Positions 17,510-26,760 of a stretch of DNA of 64,000 nucleotides are shown here, piece after piece. Source of the DNA: Halomonas meridiana (GTDB lineage: Bacteria; Pseudomonadota; Gammaproteobacteria; Pseudomonadales; Halomonadaceae); contig NZ_CP024621.1 in assembly GCF_009846525.1 (NCBI RefSeq), forward strand, positions 3,224,001 through 3,288,000. Reading direction: 5' to 3'. How positions within the stretch are numbered: position 1 is the stretch's first letter; the number at the start of each line of letters is the position of its first letter. Both the position numbers and the translations under genes were made by a program. The notes beneath the pieces were generated by a model. That model worked only from the letters and a program-made list of their open reading frames with translations, was not told where the DNA came from and made no database searches.

Positions 17510-17956
17510 ATGCGTATCTCTCTCGCGATTACCGTTACCCTCTGCCTATGGCTAGGCGGCTGCCAACGCCACGTAACCAAGTACGCACATACCGCCCCAG
17601 ATGAATCGCTCATCAATACCTACTGGCAGCTACTGACCTTAAACGACGAGCCCGTGGTGGCCGCAGACAACGTTCGCGAAGCGCATATAGTGATGCACAT
17701 CGATAGCGCCCGCTTGGCAGGTTCCACCGGCTGCAACACGCTCAGCGGACGCTACCAACACACCGGCCAGCAGCTCACCTTCCATCCCATCGCCACCACG
17801 AAAATGGCTTGCCCTACTGCACAAATGCGCAGCGAGCAGGCCATGTTAATTGCCCTTAAGCAAACCAGGCGTTGGAACATTAACGGCAGCCTCCTTGAGT
17901 TAACTAACGCCCGTGGAGAACCGCTGGCAGTGCTGAAGGCTGTGCATCTTTATTAG
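17510..17956 (+). CDS. META-domain lipoprotein (HslJ-like)
   Basis: A 148-residue predicted lipoprotein. The signal peptide ends in the lipobox LGGC (Cys18), so the mature protein should be membrane-anchored in the envelope. The rest is a META domain like that of E. coli HslJ: NTYWQLLTLNDEPV, AGSTGCNTLSGRYQ (the family GCN motif), LTFHPIATTKMACPTA, and a C-terminal strand LLELTNARGEPLAVL. HslJ-type proteins are linked to heat shock and novobiocin resistance; the mechanism is unknown. It is a single gene, divergent from the stress cluster, which may suggest shared stress control. Confidence 0.8.
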   Translation: MRISLAITVTLCLWLGGCQRHVTKYAHTAPDESLINTYWQLLTLNDEPVVAADNVREAHIVMHIDSARLAGSTGCNTLSGRYQHTGQQLTFHPIATTKMACPTAQMRSEQAMLIALKQTRRWNINGSLLELTNARGEPLAVLKAVHLY

Positions 17957-18135
17957 TAGGCATTAAGTAAGGCAAGAAAGCGTCTTGAACGCCGCTACTT
18001 TGAATATCGCTTAGCAACTTGATAGAGGTTGATAAGCGCAATCACTTCCAGGCGTTTATTGTCATAACGGGATACCCACACCTAACGATTCTTGATAACA
18101 TTCCGTTACCGATATTTTCTTAGGGTTCATGGACG

Positions 18136-18459
18136 ATGAAAACACCCGCGCTGATTGCTCTGTTGGTACTGATGCCATTGGCGGCCCACGCTGAAATTTA
18201 TAAATGCGTCGACAACGGCCACACCACCTTTCAGGACTCCCCCTGTGCGGGCGGCAACTCTGAAACGGTGAATACCAACAACCTCACAATTATTTCCGTG
18301 CCTGCGGTATCGTCTCGCCCTGCGGCTTCCCTATCCGCAAATGCTCCCGCCTTCCCACGCATTGCTGTGCCGTACAGAAATCAACATCAAACGGCTCTGG
18401 AACTTCGTAATAGTCGAGTTAAGACGCGTGCTCGCTACCCGTTGAGACGTGGCTGGTGA
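18136..18459 (+). CDS. DUF4124 domain-containing periplasmic protein
   Basis: A 107-residue secreted protein. A signal peptide (MKTPALIALLVLMPLAAHA) is followed directly by the short DUF4124 pattern EIYKCVDNGHTTFQDSPC, with its two cysteines probably forming a disulfide. The remaining 60 residues are low-complexity and basic at the end. Such proteins are common in gammaproteobacteria and have no settled function. The start is preceded by a weak ribosome binding site. It lies next to an integrase remnant. Confidence 0.7.
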   Translation: MKTPALIALLVLMPLAAHAEIYKCVDNGHTTFQDSPCAGGNSETVNTNNLTIISVPAVSSRPAASLSANAPAFPRIAVPYRNQHQTALELRNSRVKTRARYPLRRGW

Positions 18460-18531
18460 AGTGGGAGTATTCATCACTCTTTATTACAAACCGCGCTTGT
18501 CATAGCTTTCTATAGCTCCCTATATTTTATT

Positions 18532-18795
18532 TTGTGCAGACCCCACACGCCTTGCTCGCTGTCCGAGGGGTATAGAGGCATAAAGAAACTCAAGATAGAA
18601 CTACCGGAAGGACAGTTAACCCACGTATTACGTCACACGTTCGCGAGTCACTTTATGATGAACGGGGGAAACATCCTGGTGCTACAACAGATACTCGGTC
18701 ATCAGTCGATCACCATGACCATGCGCTATGCGCACTTTGCACCAGACCACCTAGAGGAAGCGGCCAAGCTCAACCCCCTCGCCATGCAGGGATGA
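18532..18795 (+). pseudogene. Tyrosine recombinase (integrase) C-terminal remnant
   Basis: Only the catalytic C terminus of a phage-type integrase remains: HVLRHTFASHFMMNGG (the H-x-x-R box), LQQILGHQSITMTMRYAHFA (G-H box and the tyrosine nucleophile), then LEEAAKLNPL, a typical ending for this class. About 85 codons are open, with only a TTG codon available as a start and no ribosome binding site. The N-terminal DNA-binding and most of the core domain are gone. It lies 115 bases from the 3' end of tRNA-Thr and in the usual orientation for an integrase next to a tRNA target, so it is probably the scar of an excised or decayed element. Confidence 0.8.
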
Positions 18796-18846
18796 AAGCT
18801 ACCGGGTAAAAGTATCCAACCGTTGGACACTTTATGGACACATACG

Positions 18847-18870
18847 AAAAAGCCGCCTCGAAAGGCGGCT
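18847..18870 (-). terminator. Terminator of the tRNA operon
   Basis: Minus-strand stem AGCCGCC / GGCGGCT (18864-18870 with 18851-18857) with a 6-base loop, followed by TTTT. It lies 40 bases after tRNA-Thr. Confidence 0.8.
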
Positions 18871-18910
18871 TCATCATTGTCTCAAATGCTTTGCTTATCA
18901 ACCACTTAAG

Positions 18911-18986
<76 letters not shown>

Positions 18987-19058
18987 GCTTCGCATTTTCT
19001 TGAGAACTTGATTGGGTTGCCGTTAGACTAGCCAATCAACAAGAAATCTTGTTGGCAA

Positions 19059-19133
19059 TGGCTGGGGTACCAGGATTCGAACCTGGGAATGCCGATACCA
19101 AAAACCGGTGCCTTACCACTTGGCGATACCCCA
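19059..19133 (-). tRNA. tRNA-Gln(TTG)
   Basis: A 75-nt cloverleaf with encoded CCA. Acceptor TGGGGTA pairs with TACCCCA; anticodon loop TTTTGGT gives TTG; the T-arm contains GGTTCGAATCC. The T at position 1 is typical of tRNA-Gln. Confidence 0.95.
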
Positions 19134-19139
19134 ACGTTG

Positions 19140-19215
19140 TGGTGGCCAGAGACGGAATCGAACCGCCGACACGGGGATTTTCAATCCCCTGCTCTACCAA
19201 CTGAGCTATCTGGCC
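19140..19215 (-). tRNA. tRNA-Phe(GAA)
   Basis: A 76-nt cloverleaf with encoded CCA. Acceptor GGCCAGA pairs with TCTGGCC; anticodon stem GGGGA / TCCCC around TTGAAAA gives anticodon GAA. It is the first tRNA of the operon, directly behind a strong promoter. Confidence 0.95.
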
Positions 19216-19231
19216 CTTGCCAACGGTGCGT

Positions 19232-19260
19232 ATTAAACCAAAAGCTCCTCTTTTCGTCAA
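19232..19260 (-). promoter_or_regulatory. Sigma-70 promoter of the tRNA operon
   Basis: On the minus strand -35 TTGACG (19260-19255) and -10 TTTAAT (19237-19232) are separated by exactly 17 bases. Transcription would start just before tRNA-Phe. Confidence 0.8.
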
Positions 19261-19326
19261 CACCTTTGTGAAACTTTCTTTCTAGTCACGTGCTTAGGGC
19301 ACATCCGGTGTTGAACCAAAAGCGGC

Positions 19327-19350
19327 AAAGGCCACGCCATTCGTGGCTTT
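19327..19350 (-). terminator. Probable terminator of mutY-yggX
   Basis: Minus-strand hairpin GCCACG / CGTGGC (19342-19347 with 19331-19336), extended by AAA/TTT on the outside, 20 bases beyond the yggX stop codon. The T run is short. Confidence 0.55.
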
Positions 19351-19367
19351 GCGCTGCGTTTCTAGGT

Positions 19368-19643
19368 TTATGCCTGGCTGGGCGGCACGTACCCTTCGGC
19401 TTGGTCGGTGGTTTCGTTATCGAGGAAGCGCTGCATCTGATCCATCAGATAAGCGCGTGCTTCTGGCTCTAACATGTTGAGATGCTTCTCGTTAATTAGG
19501 CGGGTTTGTAGCGCCTGCCACTCTTCCCAGGCTTGTTTCGATACCGTGGCCTGAATCTCTTGGCCCTGCTTGCCCGGCAGTGGCGGGAACGGCAGCGCGG
19601 GTAGCTCTTGTTGGTACTTACGGCAGAAAACCGTGTTGCTCAT
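19368..19643 (-). CDS. yggX: Fe(2+)-trafficking protein YggX
   Basis: Small cytoplasmic protein linked to iron handling and protection of iron-sulfur clusters from oxidation. The 91 residues match YggX closely: the start MSNTVFCRKYQQELPAL with the conserved Cys7, PFPPLPGKQGQEI, VSKQAWEEWQALQTRLINEK and LNMLEPEARAYLMDQMQRFL. TAGGAGC precedes the ATG. It lies 49 bases after mutY on the same strand, the same pairing as in E. coli, where both respond to oxidative stress. Confidence 0.95.
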   Translation of the reverse strand: MSNTVFCRKYQQELPALPFPPLPGKQGQEIQATVSKQAWEEWQALQTRLINEKHLNMLEPEARAYLMDQMQRFLDNETTDQAEGYVPPSQA

Positions 19644-19692
19644 GGAATGCTCCTATGGCGTGTGTCTGTGAAGGCCAGCGTGTGCTTAACGG

Positions 19693-20784
19693 CTAAGGCC
19701 CAGGGGTCGGGTCTAGGGTAAATGGTGCCAACTGGCTTAACAGCGATTTGACCGGTGCCGCTAAGCCTAACGCAGGCGGATGATTAACGTCATACCATAC
19801 GCCGCTTTCGCGAACACCGCTGATTCGTTCGCAGGTAACAGGTTGCGGCGTAATCATCAGCTTAAAGTGGCTGAAGGTGTGGGTGAAGCTGGGCAGCGCA
19901 GCGTGGCGCTCGGGGGCTTCGGTGTTGTCTTCTAGCCAGTCGTTGAGTTCACTGTGGCGCTCAAACTGCGGCAGGCTCCATAAACCGCCCCACAGTCCGC
20001 TAGGTGGGCGCTGCTCTAGCCACACGCGACCTTGGGGGTCGCGCAGCAACAGCATGATGGTGTCGCGGGTGGGGGTGGCTTTTTTGGGTTTGGATTCCGG
20101 GTAGCGCTGCGGCTCGCCTTGGGCGTAGGCGCGGCATACGTCATTGAACGGGCATATCAGACAGTCAGGTTTGCTGCGCTTACACAGCGTCGCGCCGAAA
20201 TCCATCACCGCTTGGGTGTAATCCGCCAGCCGCGTGGTGGGCGTAAAGTAGTCGGCCAGCGCCCACAGCGAGCGCTCTACCGCGGGCTTGCCCGGCCACC
20301 CCGAAACCGCGTGCAGGCGGGTGAGCGAGCGTTTGACGTTGCCATCTAGAATTGCCGCCTGCTGCCCGGTGCTTTGGGCGATGATGGCGCCAGCGGTGGA
20401 GCGGCCAATACCGGGTAGCGCCATCAGCGTTTCGACGCTATCGGTGGGTAGCGCGCCGCCATACGCGTCCATGGCGAGCTGAGCCGCTTTGTGCAGGTTG
20501 CGAGCACGAGCGTAGTAGCCAAGGCCCGTCCAGTGGTGCAGCACGTCATCCTGGGGCGCGGTGGCCAGGGCTTCCAGCGTGGGGAAGCGGGCCATAAAGC
20601 GCTCGAAGTAGGGAATCACTGTAGCCACTTGGGTTTGCTGCAGCATGATTTCAGACACCCACACGCGATAGGCGCTGCGGGGCGACTGCCAGGGCAGGTC
20701 GTGGCGGCCATGCTTGTCGAACCAGGTAAGCAGCCGCTGTTGAAACTCTTGCGCCGGTAGGCACGGTGTGGGCATATCGGCCAT
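19693..20784 (-). CDS. mutY: A/G-specific adenine glycosylase
   Basis: Base-excision repair enzyme that removes adenine mispaired with 8-oxoguanine. The 363-residue protein has the catalytic helix-hairpin-helix region (VSEIMLQQTQVATVIPYFER with the catalytic Glu, then LPGIGRSTAGAI), catalytic Asp in AVMDFGATLC, a [4Fe-4S] site C-x6-C-x2-C-x5-C (CKRSKPDCLICPFNDVC near residue 200), and a C-terminal NUDIX-like domain for 8-oxoG recognition (VWLEQRPPSGLWGGLWSLPQ). AAGGAA precedes ATG at 20784. It leads the mutY-yggX operon. Confidence 0.96.
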   Translation of the reverse strand: MADMPTPCLPAQEFQQRLLTWFDKHGRHDLPWQSPRSAYRVWVSEIMLQQTQVATVIPYFERFMARFPTLEALATAPQDDVLHHWTGLGYYARARNLHKAAQLAMDAYGGALPTDSVETLMALPGIGRSTAGAIIAQSTGQQAAILDGNVKRSLTRLHAVSGWPGKPAVERSLWALADYFTPTTRLADYTQAVMDFGATLCKRSKPDCLICPFNDVCRAYAQGEPQRYPESKPKKATPTRDTIMLLLRDPQGRVWLEQRPPSGLWGGLWSLPQFERHSELNDWLEDNTEAPERHAALPSFTHTFSHFKLMITPQPVTCERISGVRESGVWYDVNHPPALGLAAPVKSLLSQLAPFTLDPTPGP

Positions 20785-20887
20785 CGTAATTCCTTAAAAC
20801 ACTCGCTATGAACGACAGCGCCGGCGGTGAGGCCGGCGCGTGCGGTGCGTGTTGCGTTAACGCGGTTAGGCGTTAAGCAGTCTTTGA

Positions 20888-23221
20888 TTAGTTAAACAGG
20901 CGACGAATACCGTCACGCAGCTCTTGGCCTGCGCCTTCGCCTAAGCGCTCATCAATACGGTCGATGGATTCATCAATCCGCTCTTCTAGCTCTTCTTCTA
21001 CACGGCTCCCGGCTTCGTTACGCAGCAGATCAACCACCGATGTTTCAAAGGCGGTGCGGTCGAAACGGCACCACTGGGTTTTGTCATCGCCTACATGGCC
21101 TTCACAGCGTACCGGCAGTGGTAGCTGCTGAAGCCGTGGGTTGATCTGGCAAGCGGCATCGGCGGTATCCACCAAGCGGGCGTTGGCTTGGGTGGTGAAG
21201 TTAAGGCTGTTGAGGTTGAAATCGCCCTCCCCCTGAACGTCGATCCCCGGCAGGGTAATCAGCAGGTCGTCACTCTCGACGACGCCGTTGCGTACTTGAA
21301 ACGTCGCGTCGAAACGCTCGAAGCGAGTATCGGGATGCCATTCGCGATCTACCTGCTGACCTTCTAGCTGCGCCACCAGTTCACACATCTCACGGGAGAC
21401 GTTGGTGCGCAAAATCGCCCCGTCGTTTAGGCGGGCGTTCAGCTCGCCGTTGAGATTGCTGACCAGCACGTCGCGGCGGTTGCCTTGGGTCGTCAGTGCA
21501 CCCTCCAAGTTGAAGCGACCGCGCAGTGGGGCTTCCTCTTCACTGAAAGTTTCGATCAGCGGTGCCACCTGTACGTTGCTGACGTTAGGCGCAAGCTGCC
21601 ACTCGAGCACGCTCCCTGTGGCGTCCAGTTGGCCGGTGGCACTCAGTTCTCCTTCATAGAAACGGGACTCGAATGCCGTGAGGCGGTGACGTCCATTCTC
21701 GCCGCGCAGCGCAAGCTGGGTATCGTCAAAGGTCAACCCGGCGAGCAGCAGTTGGTCGACGCTCAAATCGCCCTGCAGCGTCAGCGTGCTCAACCAAGCT
21801 TGCGGCAGCAGCGCTTCGTCACTTTGGGCAAAGGCTTTACGCAGGAGGCCACGGCTAGCCTGCTGGGCGGTGGCCGGGCCAGGCAGGTAGTGATCCAGGT
21901 TCAGCGTATCGCCTTCTAGGTTGAAGGTGAGCTGCGTCCCATCCAGTGCAGCGCTAATATCCCCGGTAAAGGTACTGTCATCGACCACCAGCGAGAGGCG
22001 CGGCAGCGCAATGCGCGCCAGGCTGCCCTCGACGGGGCTGGTGAGTGCCACGTCACTGAGTGCCGCTTCGCTAGCCGTGTTGAGTGTGACGCCTGTGCGT
22101 GCCATCCAGGGCCGAAGCGTAAACGGGGCAGCGGTGAGTTGCCCACTGTACTGGGGAGCATCGAGCAGTTGTTCGACGTTCAGATGGCCGCTCACACGCA
22201 GGCCATCCGGCCCGGTGAGCTGCACATCTTTCAACTGGGCGGTTTGAGCGGCAAAGTCGGTCTCCAGCCCGAACGCCAGCGCCAGCGCGAGGCTACCCTG
22301 CCAATTTTCAGGGTGGCGCAGCCCGGCTTCCAGTACACCTTCCGTCACGCTGAGCTGTTGATCCGCCAAACGGGCGACGACTTCAGCCGCTTTCAAGCTG
22401 AGTTGCTGCGGCTCGCTGGCATCGCCTTGGCGAGTGTGCGTGGTGAGCTGGGTGTTCTCAAAAATGATTTGCTCATCTTCCAGGCCCAGACGCAGGCGTG
22501 TCTCCAGATTGACCTCGCTGGACAGATCTGGCGCGCGCTCCAACATTTCGGCATCCAGCCGGTCATGCTTAGTCAGCGTGAACATGGCTTTTAGCGGGAA
22601 GGAGCGTACCGGGTTGACGTTGGTGCCGGAAATATTCAGCGGCTGTACCCGCCAGAGCGCTTGATTCTGCTCGTCACGGTAGCGAATGTCAGCGTCTTTG
22701 ACTTCGACACTGGCAATGCTAAGCACCACGGACAAGCTGCCCGCATCGGCATTCGGGCCTGCACTGGCCGGAGCCAAGACAGTCTCAGCAGATTCGTTGT
22801 TGTGCTCGGAAAGACGCTCCAACAGCGGCTGCCAATTGCCAGCCCCGTCGGCATTTCTTTCAAGGTTCAGGCGCATGCCATCCAGTGTCAGACCATCCAC
22901 GGCAATTTCGCCGCGTAGCAGCGGCGCGAACGCGACGCTCACTTCCGCACGATTGATGGCGGCAAACGCGGTATCGTCTTGGGACTGCTCGGGCAGCCAG
23001 GCACGGGCCTGTTCGACGCTCACGCCGATGCGCGGGTAGAACGACCACGTGATAGGGCCTTCCAGGGCAAGGTTCAGGCCGGTTTGCTCTTCGACCACGG
23101 CGGTCAGGCGTGGCTTGAAATCTTCGGGATCCAAAAAGGTGGTGACGTACACCACGGCGGCCACGCCCACAATGGCGAGAATGCCCACTGCCGCCAGCAA
23201 AATGCGTAATAGCTGTTTCAT
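20888..23221 (-). CDS. AsmA family protein
   Basis: A 777-residue envelope protein of the AsmA/YhjG family, inner-membrane-anchored proteins with a long periplasmic beta-rich groove, related to bridge-like lipid transporters and linked to outer-membrane lipid supply. It has one N-terminal membrane segment (LLRILLAAVGILAIVGVAAV) followed by FLDPEDFKPRLTAVVEEQTG, the typical AsmA opening, a long region of alternating strands, and the AsmA C-terminal core (NLNGELNARLNDGAILRTNV, then LNFTTQANARLVDTADAACQ). The last 50 residues are acidic and helical. Its start codon directly follows the stop of the upstream GNAT gene (TAA-ATG), so the two are translationally coupled. Confidence 0.88.
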   Translation of the reverse strand: MKQLLRILLAAVGILAIVGVAAVVYVTTFLDPEDFKPRLTAVVEEQTGLNLALEGPITWSFYPRIGVSVEQARAWLPEQSQDDTAFAAINRAEVSVAFAPLLRGEIAVDGLTLDGMRLNLERNADGAGNWQPLLERLSEHNNESAETVLAPASAGPNADAGSLSVVLSIASVEVKDADIRYRDEQNQALWRVQPLNISGTNVNPVRSFPLKAMFTLTKHDRLDAEMLERAPDLSSEVNLETRLRLGLEDEQIIFENTQLTTHTRQGDASEPQQLSLKAAEVVARLADQQLSVTEGVLEAGLRHPENWQGSLALALAFGLETDFAAQTAQLKDVQLTGPDGLRVSGHLNVEQLLDAPQYSGQLTAAPFTLRPWMARTGVTLNTASEAALSDVALTSPVEGSLARIALPRLSLVVDDSTFTGDISAALDGTQLTFNLEGDTLNLDHYLPGPATAQQASRGLLRKAFAQSDEALLPQAWLSTLTLQGDLSVDQLLLAGLTFDDTQLALRGENGRHRLTAFESRFYEGELSATGQLDATGSVLEWQLAPNVSNVQVAPLIETFSEEEAPLRGRFNLEGALTTQGNRRDVLVSNLNGELNARLNDGAILRTNVSREMCELVAQLEGQQVDREWHPDTRFERFDATFQVRNGVVESDDLLITLPGIDVQGEGDFNLNSLNFTTQANARLVDTADAACQINPRLQQLPLPVRCEGHVGDDKTQWCRFDRTAFETSVVDLLRNEAGSRVEEELEERIDESIDRIDERLGEGAGQELRDGIRRLFN

Positions 23222-23701
23222 TTACCCTTTCCCTTGTGGGTCTAGCTCAACAAACTCACTGGTCGCCGGTAAATCCGGCTCAGAGGACTCATCGGCCATG
23301 GGCCGATACCCGAGTTTCGATAGCAACACACGATCCGCTAGTGGCAGTGTCGTCGTGGCAATGCGCAGCACGCGGCCTTCTTGCTTGGCCTGTTCACCCA
23401 ATAACGCCATTAGACGTGACCCCACACCGCGACGGCGAGTGGTTTTACGCACGCATAGCTCGGAGAGCCACCACGCCCGGTCGTCGGCTGCTTGCACGGC
23501 CACTGCGCCTAACAAGCGGTCATTGAAATGCGCGCAGGCAAAAAAGTGCGGCCCGCTCAAATGCTGTTCGATAAAAGGTAAAACCGTGGGGGTGGGCATG
23601 CGCTCTTGTGGCGCATCTTCATAGATGCGCACCAGGTCGATGCGCACCTGCTCGTCTGCTTCCCAACGGGCCTGGTCGACATATTGCAGTGTCACCGGCA
23701 T
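23222..23701 (-). CDS. GNAT family N-acetyltransferase
   Basis: A 159-residue acetyl-CoA-dependent acyltransferase. The GNAT core is visible: the strand FACAHFNDRLLGAVAVQ, LSELCVRKTTRRRGVGSRLM (the R/Q-x-x-G-x-G/A pyrophosphate loop near residue 100), and the late strand LADRVLLSKLGYRP. The N terminus (TLQYVDQARWEADEQVRIDL) resembles PanZ/PanM-like acetyltransferases that stimulate maturation of aspartate decarboxylase, but I cannot assign that role. GAGG precedes the ATG. It is directly followed by the AsmA-family gene. Confidence 0.8.
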   Translation of the reverse strand: MPVTLQYVDQARWEADEQVRIDLVRIYEDAPQERMPTPTVLPFIEQHLSGPHFFACAHFNDRLLGAVAVQAADDRAWWLSELCVRKTTRRRGVGSRLMALLGEQAKQEGRVLRIATTTLPLADRVLLSKLGYRPMADESSEPDLPATSEFVELDPQGKG

Positions 23702-23799
23702 GGTGAAATCCTCGTTGCCAACGCAGCTAGGCTGCTATGTTTGCGCCGCAAACGGCGGCGACATTCCCCGCATTGTAGCGGATGGGGGCGCCGATTCTC

Positions 23800-23805
23800 T
23801 ATAAT
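23800..23805 (+). promoter_or_regulatory. Candidate -10 element for the hisBHAF operon
   Basis: A perfect TATAAT lies 70 bases upstream of hisB. No good -35 sits at 16-18 bases; TTGTAG at 23773-23778 is 21 bases away. I see no histidine-rich leader peptide upstream, so attenuation as in E. coli is not supported. Confidence 0.4.
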
Positions 23806-23874
23806 GGTTGTTTTGGCCGCAGTTGCCGCCCGCCGATTATTCCTCAGAGTGCGCTCCGGCGCAGGAGATGCAAC

Positions 23875-24468
23875 ATGTCAGCGCGTATTGCCACGGTAAG
23901 CCGTGACACCAACGAAACGCAGATTACGGTCAGCGTCAACCTTGACGGCGAAGGCCGCTTGAACTGCGACACTGGCGTTCCGTTTCTAGACCACATGCTG
24001 GATCAAGTGGCTCGGCATGGAATGGTGGACCTCGATATTCATGCCAAAGGTGACCTGCATATCGATGATCACCATACCGTCGAAGACTTGGGCATCACCC
24101 TGGGCCAGGCATTCAACGAGGCCATTGGCGATAAGCGCGGCATCTACCGCTACGGCCATGCCTACGTACCGCTGGATGAGGCGCTCTCTCGGGTAGTGAT
24201 TGATTTCTCCGGCCGCCCCGGCCTTTATATGAATGTCGAGTTCACCCGCGATACCATCGGCCGTATGGATACGCAGCTATTCTGGGAGTTCTTCCAAGGC
24301 TTCGTAAATCACGCTCGCGTGACGCTGCATATCGACAACGTGAAAGGCTTTAATGCTCACCATCAGGCCGAAACCATTTTCAAAGCCTTTGGCCGCGCAC
24401 TGCGCATGGCCGTTGCGGAAGACCCGCGCATGGCTGGGCAAATGCCCTCTACCAAAGGCAGCTTATAA
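23875..24468 (+). CDS. hisB: Imidazoleglycerol-phosphate dehydratase
   Basis: Removes water from imidazoleglycerol phosphate in histidine synthesis; a Mn-dependent oligomer. The 197-residue protein is the single-domain HisB, without the phosphatase domain fused in E. coli. Motifs include [20 protein letters not shown] near residue 38, [14 protein letters not shown] (first metal site), and [19 protein letters not shown] (second site) near 160. CAGGAG lies before ATG at 23875; the open frame upstream has no support. It leads the operon hisB-hisH-hisA-hisF. Confidence 0.97.
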   Translation: MSARIATVSRDTNETQITVSVNLDGEGRLNCDTGVPFLDHMLDQVARHGMVDLDIHAKGDLHIDDHHTVEDLGITLGQAFNEAIGDKRGIYRYGHAYVPLDEALSRVVIDFSGRPGLYMNVEFTRDTIGRMDTQLFWEFFQGFVNHARVTLHIDNVKGFNAHHQAETIFKAFGRALRMAVAEDPRMAGQMPSTKGSL

Positions 24469-24547
24469 TGCCGATCGTTGCGATTAGCGGCGCAGTAGCA
24501 CGCCTCTCGCCTACGAATCTATCGCCCACGACCTTAAGGAGCGCTTC

Positions 24548-25189
24548 ATGACCATTGCGGTAATCGATTATGGAATGGGCAACCTACACTCTGTGGCTAA
24601 GGCGCTTGAGCACGTCACCCATGAGAACGTGATTATCACTCGCGACCCACGGCGTATTCTGGGCGCTACCCGCCTAGTACTGCCCGGCCAGGGTGCGATT
24701 CGTGACTGCGTAGGTGAACTTGAGCGTACTGAACTGCGCGGACTGGTGGACGATGTCTTGTCCCGCCAAGCCAAACCGCTGCTGGGCATTTGCGTGGGCC
24801 AGCAGATGCTAATGGAGCACAGCGAAGAAAACGGCGGCGTGGACTGCTTGGGCTTTTTCCAAGGCAGCGTTGACCGCTTTCCGGCCAATATGCGCGATGC
24901 CCAAGAGCAGCGCCTGAAAGTACCGCACATGGGTTGGAACCTGGTGAATCAACACCACGATCACCCGCTCTGGGCAGGTATCGATAATAATGAGCACTTC
25001 TATTTCGTGCACAGCTATTACGTGAATGCCGCCGAAGACGCCCAAGTGTTCGGCACCACCCAGTACGGCAGTGTGAGCGCTCACGTAGCGATTGGCCGCG
25101 ACGCCACCTTTGCCGTGCAGTTCCACCCGGAAAAAAGCTCCCGTGCGGGCCTGCGCCTGCTGGAAAATTTTGTCACCTGGACGCCCTGA
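24548..25189 (+). CDS. hisH: Imidazole glycerol phosphate synthase subunit HisH
   Basis: Class I glutamine amidotransferase that makes ammonia for HisF in the HisHF complex. The 213-residue protein begins [20 protein letters not shown], has the nucleophile elbow [11 protein letters not shown] with Cys near residue 84, and the His-Glu pair in [10 protein letters not shown] near 195. AAGGAG precedes the ATG. Confidence 0.97.
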   Translation: MTIAVIDYGMGNLHSVAKALEHVTHENVIITRDPRRILGATRLVLPGQGAIRDCVGELERTELRGLVDDVLSRQAKPLLGICVGQQMLMEHSEENGGVDCLGFFQGSVDRFPANMRDAQEQRLKVPHMGWNLVNQHHDHPLWAGIDNNEHFYFVHSYYVNAAEDAQVFGTTQYGSVSAHVAIGRDATFAVQFHPEKSSRAGLRLLENFVTWTP

Positions 25190-25200
25190 GAGGTTTCACT

Positions 25201-25947
25201 ATGTTGGTAATTCCCGCGATCGATCTCAAAGACGGCCAGTGTGTGCGCTTGAAGCAGGGCCGCATGGACGATGCAACCTCCTACGGCGACGACCCGGTCG
25301 CCATGGCCGCGCGCTGGGTAGAAGCCGGCGCGCGCCGTTTGCACCTAGTGGATTTGAACGGTGCCTTTGAAGGCAAGCCGGTGAACGGTGAGGCGGTCAC
25401 CGCCATTGCCCGCGCTTACCCTAATCTGCCGATCCAAATTGGCGGCGGCATCCGCTCGGCAGAGACCATTGAACACTATTTGAGCGCTGGTGTTTCCTAC
25501 GTGATCATCGGCACCAAAGCGGTCAAAGAGCCTGAGTTTGTGAGTGAGATGTGCCGCGCCTTCCCCGGCCATATTATTGTTGGCCTGGATGCCAAAGATG
25601 GTTACGTCGCCACCGACGGCTGGGCAGAAGTCTCCACCGTCAAAGCTACCGAGCTTGCCAAGCGCTTCGCTAACGATGGTGTTTCCAGCATTGTGTACAC
25701 CGATATTGCCCGCGATGGCATGATGCAGGGGGTCAACGTGGACGCCACCGCCGAACTGGCTCGTGAAGGTGGCCTGCCAGTGATCGCTTCTGGTGGCGTC
25801 ACTAATTTGGACGACATTCGTGCACTGTGCGACGTCGCCGACAGCGGTATTCTGGGTGCCATTACCGGCCGTGCCATTTATGAAGGCAGCCTGGACGTGG
25901 CTGAAGCCCAGCGTTTGAGCGACCAACTCAGCGGAGGTCACGCATGA
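25201..25947 (+). CDS. hisA: ProFAR isomerase HisA
   Basis: 1-(5-phosphoribosyl)-5-[(5-phosphoribosylamino)methylideneamino]imidazole-4-carboxamide isomerase, a (beta-alpha)8 barrel of histidine synthesis. The 248-residue protein starts [20 protein letters not shown] with the catalytic Asp in strand 1, has [14 protein letters not shown], and the second catalytic Asp in [12 protein letters not shown] near residue 170. It lies 11 bases after hisH and its last codons overlap hisF (ATGA). Confidence 0.97.
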   Translation: MLVIPAIDLKDGQCVRLKQGRMDDATSYGDDPVAMAARWVEAGARRLHLVDLNGAFEGKPVNGEAVTAIARAYPNLPIQIGGGIRSAETIEHYLSAGVSYVIIGTKAVKEPEFVSEMCRAFPGHIIVGLDAKDGYVATDGWAEVSTVKATELAKRFANDGVSSIVYTDIARDGMMQGVNVDATAELAREGGLPVIASGGVTNLDDIRALCDVADSGILGAITGRAIYEGSLDVAEAQRLSDQLSGGHA

Positions 25948-26717
25948 GCCTAACCAAGCGGATTATCCCCTGCCTGGACGTTGACGCCGGGCGTGTGGTG
26001 AAAGGTGTCAACTTCGTGGGTATACGTGACGCGGGCGACCCGGTAGAGATCGCTCAGCGCTACAACCAGCAGGGTGCCGACGAAATCACCTTTCTCGACA
26101 TCACCGCCAGCCACGAAGACCGCGCCACCACGGTCGAGATGGTCGAGCGAATTGCCGGTGAGGTGTTCATTCCTTTGACCGTGGGCGGCGGCATCCGTAC
26201 CTGCGACGATATCCGCACCATGCTGAATGCCGGGGCGGACAAGGTCTCGATCAACACCGCGGCAGTGACGAACCCTGAGTTCGTGCGTGAAGCCGCCGAG
26301 CGTTTTGGCAGCCAGTGCATTGTGGTGGCGATTGACGCCAAAAAAGTGTCTAAGGAAGGCGAGCCCGACCGCTGGGAGATTTTCACCCACGGCGGCCGCC
26401 GCCCCACCGGTCTGGATGCGGTGGAGTGGGCCAAGAAAATGGTCGAGTTTGGCGCAGGCGAGCTGCTACTCACCAGCATGGATCGCGACGGCACCAAGAT
26501 TGGTTTTGACTTGGGCGTTACCCACGCTATTTCTGAAGCGGTCAGCGTACCGGTGATCGCTTCCGGCGGCGTCGGCAATTTAGATCACTTGGTCGATGGC
26601 GTGCTCAAAGGCGGTGCCGATGCGGTATTGGCCGCGAGTATCTTCCACTTTGGCGAGTACACCATTCCAGAAGCAAAACGCTACATGGCCGAGCGCGGCA
26701 TCGACATGCGTTTATAA
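25944..26717 (+). CDS. hisF: Imidazole glycerol phosphate synthase subunit HisF
   Basis: Cyclase subunit that joins ammonia from HisH with PRFAR to give imidazoleglycerol phosphate and AICAR. The 257-residue barrel starts [20 protein letters not shown] with catalytic Asp11, has [20 protein letters not shown], and catalytic Asp130 in AIDAKK. The start overlaps hisA by four bases. It is the last gene of the operon; hisI/hisE and hisG/hisD are not in this window. Confidence 0.97.
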   Translation: MSLTKRIIPCLDVDAGRVVKGVNFVGIRDAGDPVEIAQRYNQQGADEITFLDITASHEDRATTVEMVERIAGEVFIPLTVGGGIRTCDDIRTMLNAGADKVSINTAAVTNPEFVREAAERFGSQCIVVAIDAKKVSKEGEPDRWEIFTHGGRRPTGLDAVEWAKKMVEFGAGELLLTSMDRDGTKIGFDLGVTHAISEAVSVPVIASGGVGNLDHLVDGVLKGGADAVLAASIFHFGEYTIPEAKRYMAERGIDMRL

Positions 26718-26732
26718 GCCGCGCGGCCTTAG

Positions 26733-26757
26733 GCTGGGGCGGTTACTCTGCCCCGGC
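26733..26757. terminator. Possible terminator between hisF and yjaG
   Basis: Hairpin GCTGGGGC / GCCCCGGC (26733-26740 with 26750-26757, one G-T pair) in the 43-base gap between convergent stop codons. There is no T run, so its strength is uncertain. Confidence 0.45.
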
Positions 26758-26760
26758 TTC